Shown here in pieces: positions 5,986 through 8,072 of a stretch of 8,072 nucleotides of DNA. A program made the position numbers and the translations under genes. Origin of the DNA: Candidatus Sulfotelmatobacter sp. Its GTDB lineage: Bacteria > Acidobacteriota > Terriglobia > Terriglobales > SbA1. The notes under the pieces were generated by a model. The model ran no database searches, was not told the DNA's origin, and was given only the letters and a program-made list of their open reading frames with translations. Numbering within the stretch: position 1 is the stretch's first letter; every line of letters starts with the position of its first letter. The stretch is taken from positions 1 to 8,072 of the forward strand of contig JASLEQ010000493.1 in assembly GCA_030151135.1 (NCBI GenBank), written 5' to 3'.

Positions 5986-6774
5986 TCACCAGAGATGGTA
6001 CTGACCATCCCGCCGCTCCATTCGAACGCTGACGCCAAACAACTCTGCCAGCCGCTCAACTTGCAGGATTTCTTCCTTCCGTCCATCGGCCACGATCCGC
6101 CCGCCATTCATCAGAACCACCCTCTGAATCTCTGGGATGATATCCGCCAGTTCGTGGGTGACCAGGATGATCGCGGTCCCGGACCGTGCCAGTTCGCCCA
6201 TGGTCTGCCGCACTTTCTGTTGCGCTCCTAGGTCGAGGGAATTGCACGGTTCATCAAACAGCAGGGCTCGCGGACGGTGTACCAGCGCGCGTGCGATCAG
6301 TACCCGCCGCGCTTCTCCCGACGACATCTCGCGAACCGGACGCTCGGCCAGATGCGAAATCTTCAACTCGGCCAGTGCCGCATCGGCCTTCTCCCGGTGC
6401 TCTCCCGCCACAAGGTGATTCGAGTAGATCGCCGTGCTGCTGAAAAATCCCGACAACACCACATCCCGGCCACAAGCATCCCCCGTGCATGACACCATCA
6501 GATCATTCGACACAATCCCAAGCATCGACCGCAGCGAAAACACGTCCCATGAGTCCTGGCCCAATATCGTCATCGACGATCCATCCCGCACCACCGGATA
6601 GCATTCCCGCGTAATCGTCTTGATCAGCGTCGACTTGCCGCAGCCGTTCGGCCCCAGGATCGCTACGTGTTCGTCCGCCTCGATTCGCAGATTGAAGTCG
6701 TCGAGTACTGCTTTCAGCCCGCGCATCACCTGGATGTTGCGGAAGTCGAGCAGCGCGGTAGGACCGTTTGCCAT
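5986..6774 (-). CDS. ABC transporter ATP-binding protein, ModF-like (COG1119 type)
   Basis: This is a 262-residue single-domain ABC ATPase. Numbered from the ATG at 6774, it has Walker A GPNGCGKST (41-49), a signature written MSSGE (150-154) in place of LSGGQ, Walker B ALLFDEP (170-176) with catalytic E175, D-loop SLD (179-181) and the switch His in VTHE (H207). The Q-loop Gln appears replaced (GIVSND, N90) and is followed by DVVLSGFFSS (104-113); both features recall the ModF/YlmA branch. That branch has been linked to molybdate handling, but its transport role is unclear and no permease or binding protein lies beside this gene. It could instead be an orphan regulatory ATPase. An in-frame TTG at 6795 would add 7 residues, but neither start has a Shine-Dalgarno; the ATG is preferred. 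The family is firm; the substrate is unknown. Confidence 0.88.
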   Translation of the reverse strand: MANGPTALLDFRNIQVMRGLKAVLDDFNLRIEADEHVAILGPNGCGKSTLIKTITRECYPVVRDGSSMTILGQDSWDVFSLRSMLGIVSNDLMVSCTGDACGRDVVLSGFFSSTAIYSNHLVAGEHREKADAALAELKISHLAERPVREMSSGEARRVLIARALVHRPRALLFDEPCNSLDLGAQQKVRQTMGELARSGTAIILVTHELADIIPEIQRVVLMNGGRIVADGRKEEILQVERLAELFGVSVRMERRDGQYHLW

Positions 6775-6785
6775 GGGAATGGGAA

Positions 6786-6791
6786 AGGTTA
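6786..6791 (-). promoter_or_regulatory. Candidate -10 element (TAACCT) of the ABC ATPase gene
   Basis: On the minus strand TAACCT ends 11 bases before the ATG at 6774, in the same arrangement as at 2968 on the plus strand (TAACCTTT in both). No Shine-Dalgarno follows, so the transcript may be leaderless. No -35 box is evident. Confidence 0.3.
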
Positions 6792-6797
6792 TCAAAA

Positions 6798-6832
6798 ACT
6801 GGGTACCAGGTACCGAGTGCTGCGTACTGATT
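6798..6832. repeat. Degenerate 7-base tandem repeat, five copies
   Basis: Five heptamers lie end to end: ACTGGGT, ACCAGGT, ACCGAGT, GCTGCGT and ACTGATT (consensus AC-C/T-G-A/G-GT). C at position 2 and T at position 7 are invariant. The array sits in the 72-base spacer between the divergent ABC and lptC-like genes and also creates two GGTACC sites separated by one base (6802-6814). Confidence 0.65.
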
Positions 6833-6838
6833 TAAACT
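6833..6838 (+). promoter_or_regulatory. Candidate -10 element (TAAACT) of the lptC-like gene
   Basis: TAAACT starts directly after the heptamer array and ends 8 bases before the ATG at 6847. An in-frame TGA at 6838-6840 excludes an earlier start. No Shine-Dalgarno is present, so transcription probably begins at or beside the ATG. There is no recognisable -35 box; the repeat occupies its place. Confidence 0.35.
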
Positions 6839-6846
6839 GAACCCAG

Positions 6847-8072
6847 ATGCCCCTCCGGGTCTATCGTTTGCGTCGCGTCCTGGCTGCGACCGCCGCCATC
6901 CTCACGCTGGCCGTCCTCAGCATGTACTTCTACGCGCGCTCCAAGGCCATCAACGTTCTAAGGACCGTTCCCAATAAAATCGGTTACGACATCAAGCAGA
7001 CCGCCCATGGATTCCAGTTCTCCAAGTCTGACGGCAAACGTACTCTCTTCACCGTCGAAGCCAGCGACCTCAAGGAATTCAAGATCAATGGCCAGGCCGA
7101 ACTGCACAACGTCAATATCGTCCTTTACGGAAAAGACTCCTCCCGCTACGACCAGATTTACGGAGACGACTTCGCCTACAACCAGAAGACCGGCGACGTC
7201 ACCGCCATGGGCGACGTCTCCATCGACCTCGTCGCCAATCCTTCCGGGCTCACCAGTCCCGACCAGTCCACTCCCAAGGAAGTTAAGAATCCCATCCACC
7301 TCAAAACCCGCGACCTCGTCTTCAATAAGAACAGCGGCAATGCCTGGACCGACGCTCGCGTCGAATTCCGTTCTCCCCAGGCCTCCGGATCGGCCGTCGG
7401 CGTCAAGTACACGGGAAAAACCAACACGCTGACCTTGTCGTCTCAAATCCACCTCGAGCTCCCAGGCGAGGACGCCGCCGTGATCGAGGCCGACCATGGT
7501 TCCATCGCCAACGATCCTCGCCAGATCACCCTTGATCGCGCTCGTCTCCAGCGGCAATCCGGCGGGGTCGAGGCCGATCAGGCCGTCTTCTATCTCACCT
7601 CCCAAAATCACGTCGAGAAGGTCATTGCCAGTGGCAACGTCATCGCACAGGCGAGGAATTCTCATTCCAGCGGTCGCGGACGAAAAGCAGTCCCGAATGC
7701 CGTTCCTTCCCAATTCATCGGACACGCCGACGATGCGGCTTTCCTCTTCAAGCCCGACGAGGACATCCTTCAAACGGCCACGCTAACCGGGAATGTTCAT
7801 TTCGAGGAGACCGGAACTGAGTCCATGCAGGGAACGGCCGGACGAGTCGCTATGGATTTCATTGGACAGAACGTCCTCAACAAAGTCCACGCCGCCGACA
7901 ACGTTCACTTTGCTCAGTCAGCCTTACCGCATGGCTCCGCCAGGGCTGCCTCTGGCCAGCCGCGGGATTTTGATCTGACCGCGCCGGCCATGGACTTCGC
8001 AGTTGCGGATGGACGTATCCTCCGCCAGGCCATCACTGAGGGTGCCGGCCGCATTATCATCAATGGCAGCGC
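6847..8072 (+). CDS. lptC: LptC/OstA-like lipopolysaccharide export protein (3' end outside window)
   Basis: The frame runs open from the ATG to the right edge, giving 408 residues and no stop. The N-terminus is basic (MPLRVYRLRR) and followed by one membrane segment (about 11-30), predicting an inner-membrane anchor with a periplasmic body. Residues about 55-130 fit the LptC pattern: GFQFSKSDGKRTLFTVEASD, then ELHNVNIVLYG and TGDVTAMGDVSI. Further strand-rich stretches resemble LptA/OstA repeats, such as VIASGNVIAQ (259-268) and ATLTGNVHFE (311-320), each with the G-x-V turn common in this fold. LptC passes LPS from the LptBFG transporter to the LptA bridge; E. coli LptC has only 191 residues, so this is a much longer form, perhaps an LptC-LptA type fusion. 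The next genes may be lptA and lptB but are not visible. The start is fixed by an upstream in-frame TGA, and no Shine-Dalgarno is seen. The family is likely; the exact symbol is less sure. Confidence 0.8.
   Translation, partial: MPLRVYRLRRVLAATAAILTLAVLSMYFYARSKAINVLRTVPNKIGYDIKQTAHGFQFSKSDGKRTLFTVEASDLKEFKINGQAELHNVNIVLYGKDSSRYDQIYGDDFAYNQKTGDVTAMGDVSIDLVANPSGLTSPDQSTPKEVKNPIHLKTRDLVFNKNSGNAWTDARVEFRSPQASGSAVGVKYTGKTNTLTLSSQIHLELPGEDAAVIEADHGSIANDPRQITLDRARLQRQSGGVEADQAVFYLTSQNHVEKVIASGNVIAQARNSHSSGRGRKAVPNAVPSQFIGHADDAAFLFKPDEDILQTATLTGNVHFEETGTESMQGTAGRVAMDFIGQNVLNKVHAADNVHFAQSALPHGSARAASGQPRDFDLTAPAMDFAVADGRILRQAITEGAGRIIINGS

Noticed and set aside
6958..7773. A 271-codon open frame on the minus strand opposite the lptC-like gene
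   Set aside because: The plus-strand frame has a basic start, a membrane anchor and LptC-like motifs and stays open for 408 codons. The opposite frame has a Gly/Val/Asp-rich composition typical of the antisense of a GC-rich gene and matches nothing I know.
1..8072. A defence system, mobile element or biosynthetic cluster
   Set aside because: No transposase, integrase, nuclease-effector pair, CRISPR repeat or biosynthetic enzyme was found; the only nuclease is a standard RecJ.

Overview
The window looks like ordinary chromosomal DNA from an Acidobacteriota genome, most likely class Terriglobia. I infer this from the Oar-like TonB-dependent receptor with the phrases FVQDDWRVTPNLTLNLG and FRAEFFNLFNHPEF, which are typical of the large acidobacterial receptor family. 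The moderately high GC content, the long LptC-type protein and the mix of genes with and without a Shine-Dalgarno (SD) sequence fit this. The assignment is from recognition only; no search was run. There is no tRNA, rRNA, CRISPR array, insertion sequence or phage gene, and no stretch over 300 bases lacks a gene.

Layout. Positions 1-1752 hold the 3' part of the outer-membrane receptor gene, cut by the left edge and closed by a strong intrinsic terminator (1781-1818). Then come an exported nucleoside-hydrolase-like protein (1839-2915), a small acidic protein of unknown function (2984-3460) and recJ (3611-5554), all on the + strand. After recJ lies a small secreted coiled-coil gene (5632-5976) that is interrupted by one in-frame TGA. 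It converges on a ModF-type ABC ATPase gene on the - strand (5986-6774). That gene diverges, across a 72-base spacer carrying a degenerate 7-base tandem repeat, from an lptC-like gene on the + strand (6847 to the right edge, still open).

Functions. The receptor and the nucleoside hydrolase both act outside the cytoplasm and may serve uptake and breakdown of external substrates, but the terminator between them argues against one operon. RecJ is a housekeeping DNA-repair nuclease. The lptC-like gene belongs to lipopolysaccharide export. The ABC ATPase has no permease beside it in the window. The genes therefore do not form one pathway.

I found no convincing new multi-gene system. The observations most worth checking are: (1) the TGA that splits an otherwise intact secreted protein gene; (2) a recurrent TA(A/G)(A/C)CT hexamer 8-11 bases before the start codon of four genes that lack an SD, suggesting leaderless transcripts; (3) the loss of the usual Asp-Asp pair in the nucleoside hydrolase; (4) a low-complexity insertion in the C-terminal OB fold of RecJ; (5) two mutually exclusive hairpins in the leader of the interrupted gene; (6) the 7-base repeat in the divergent promoter region.
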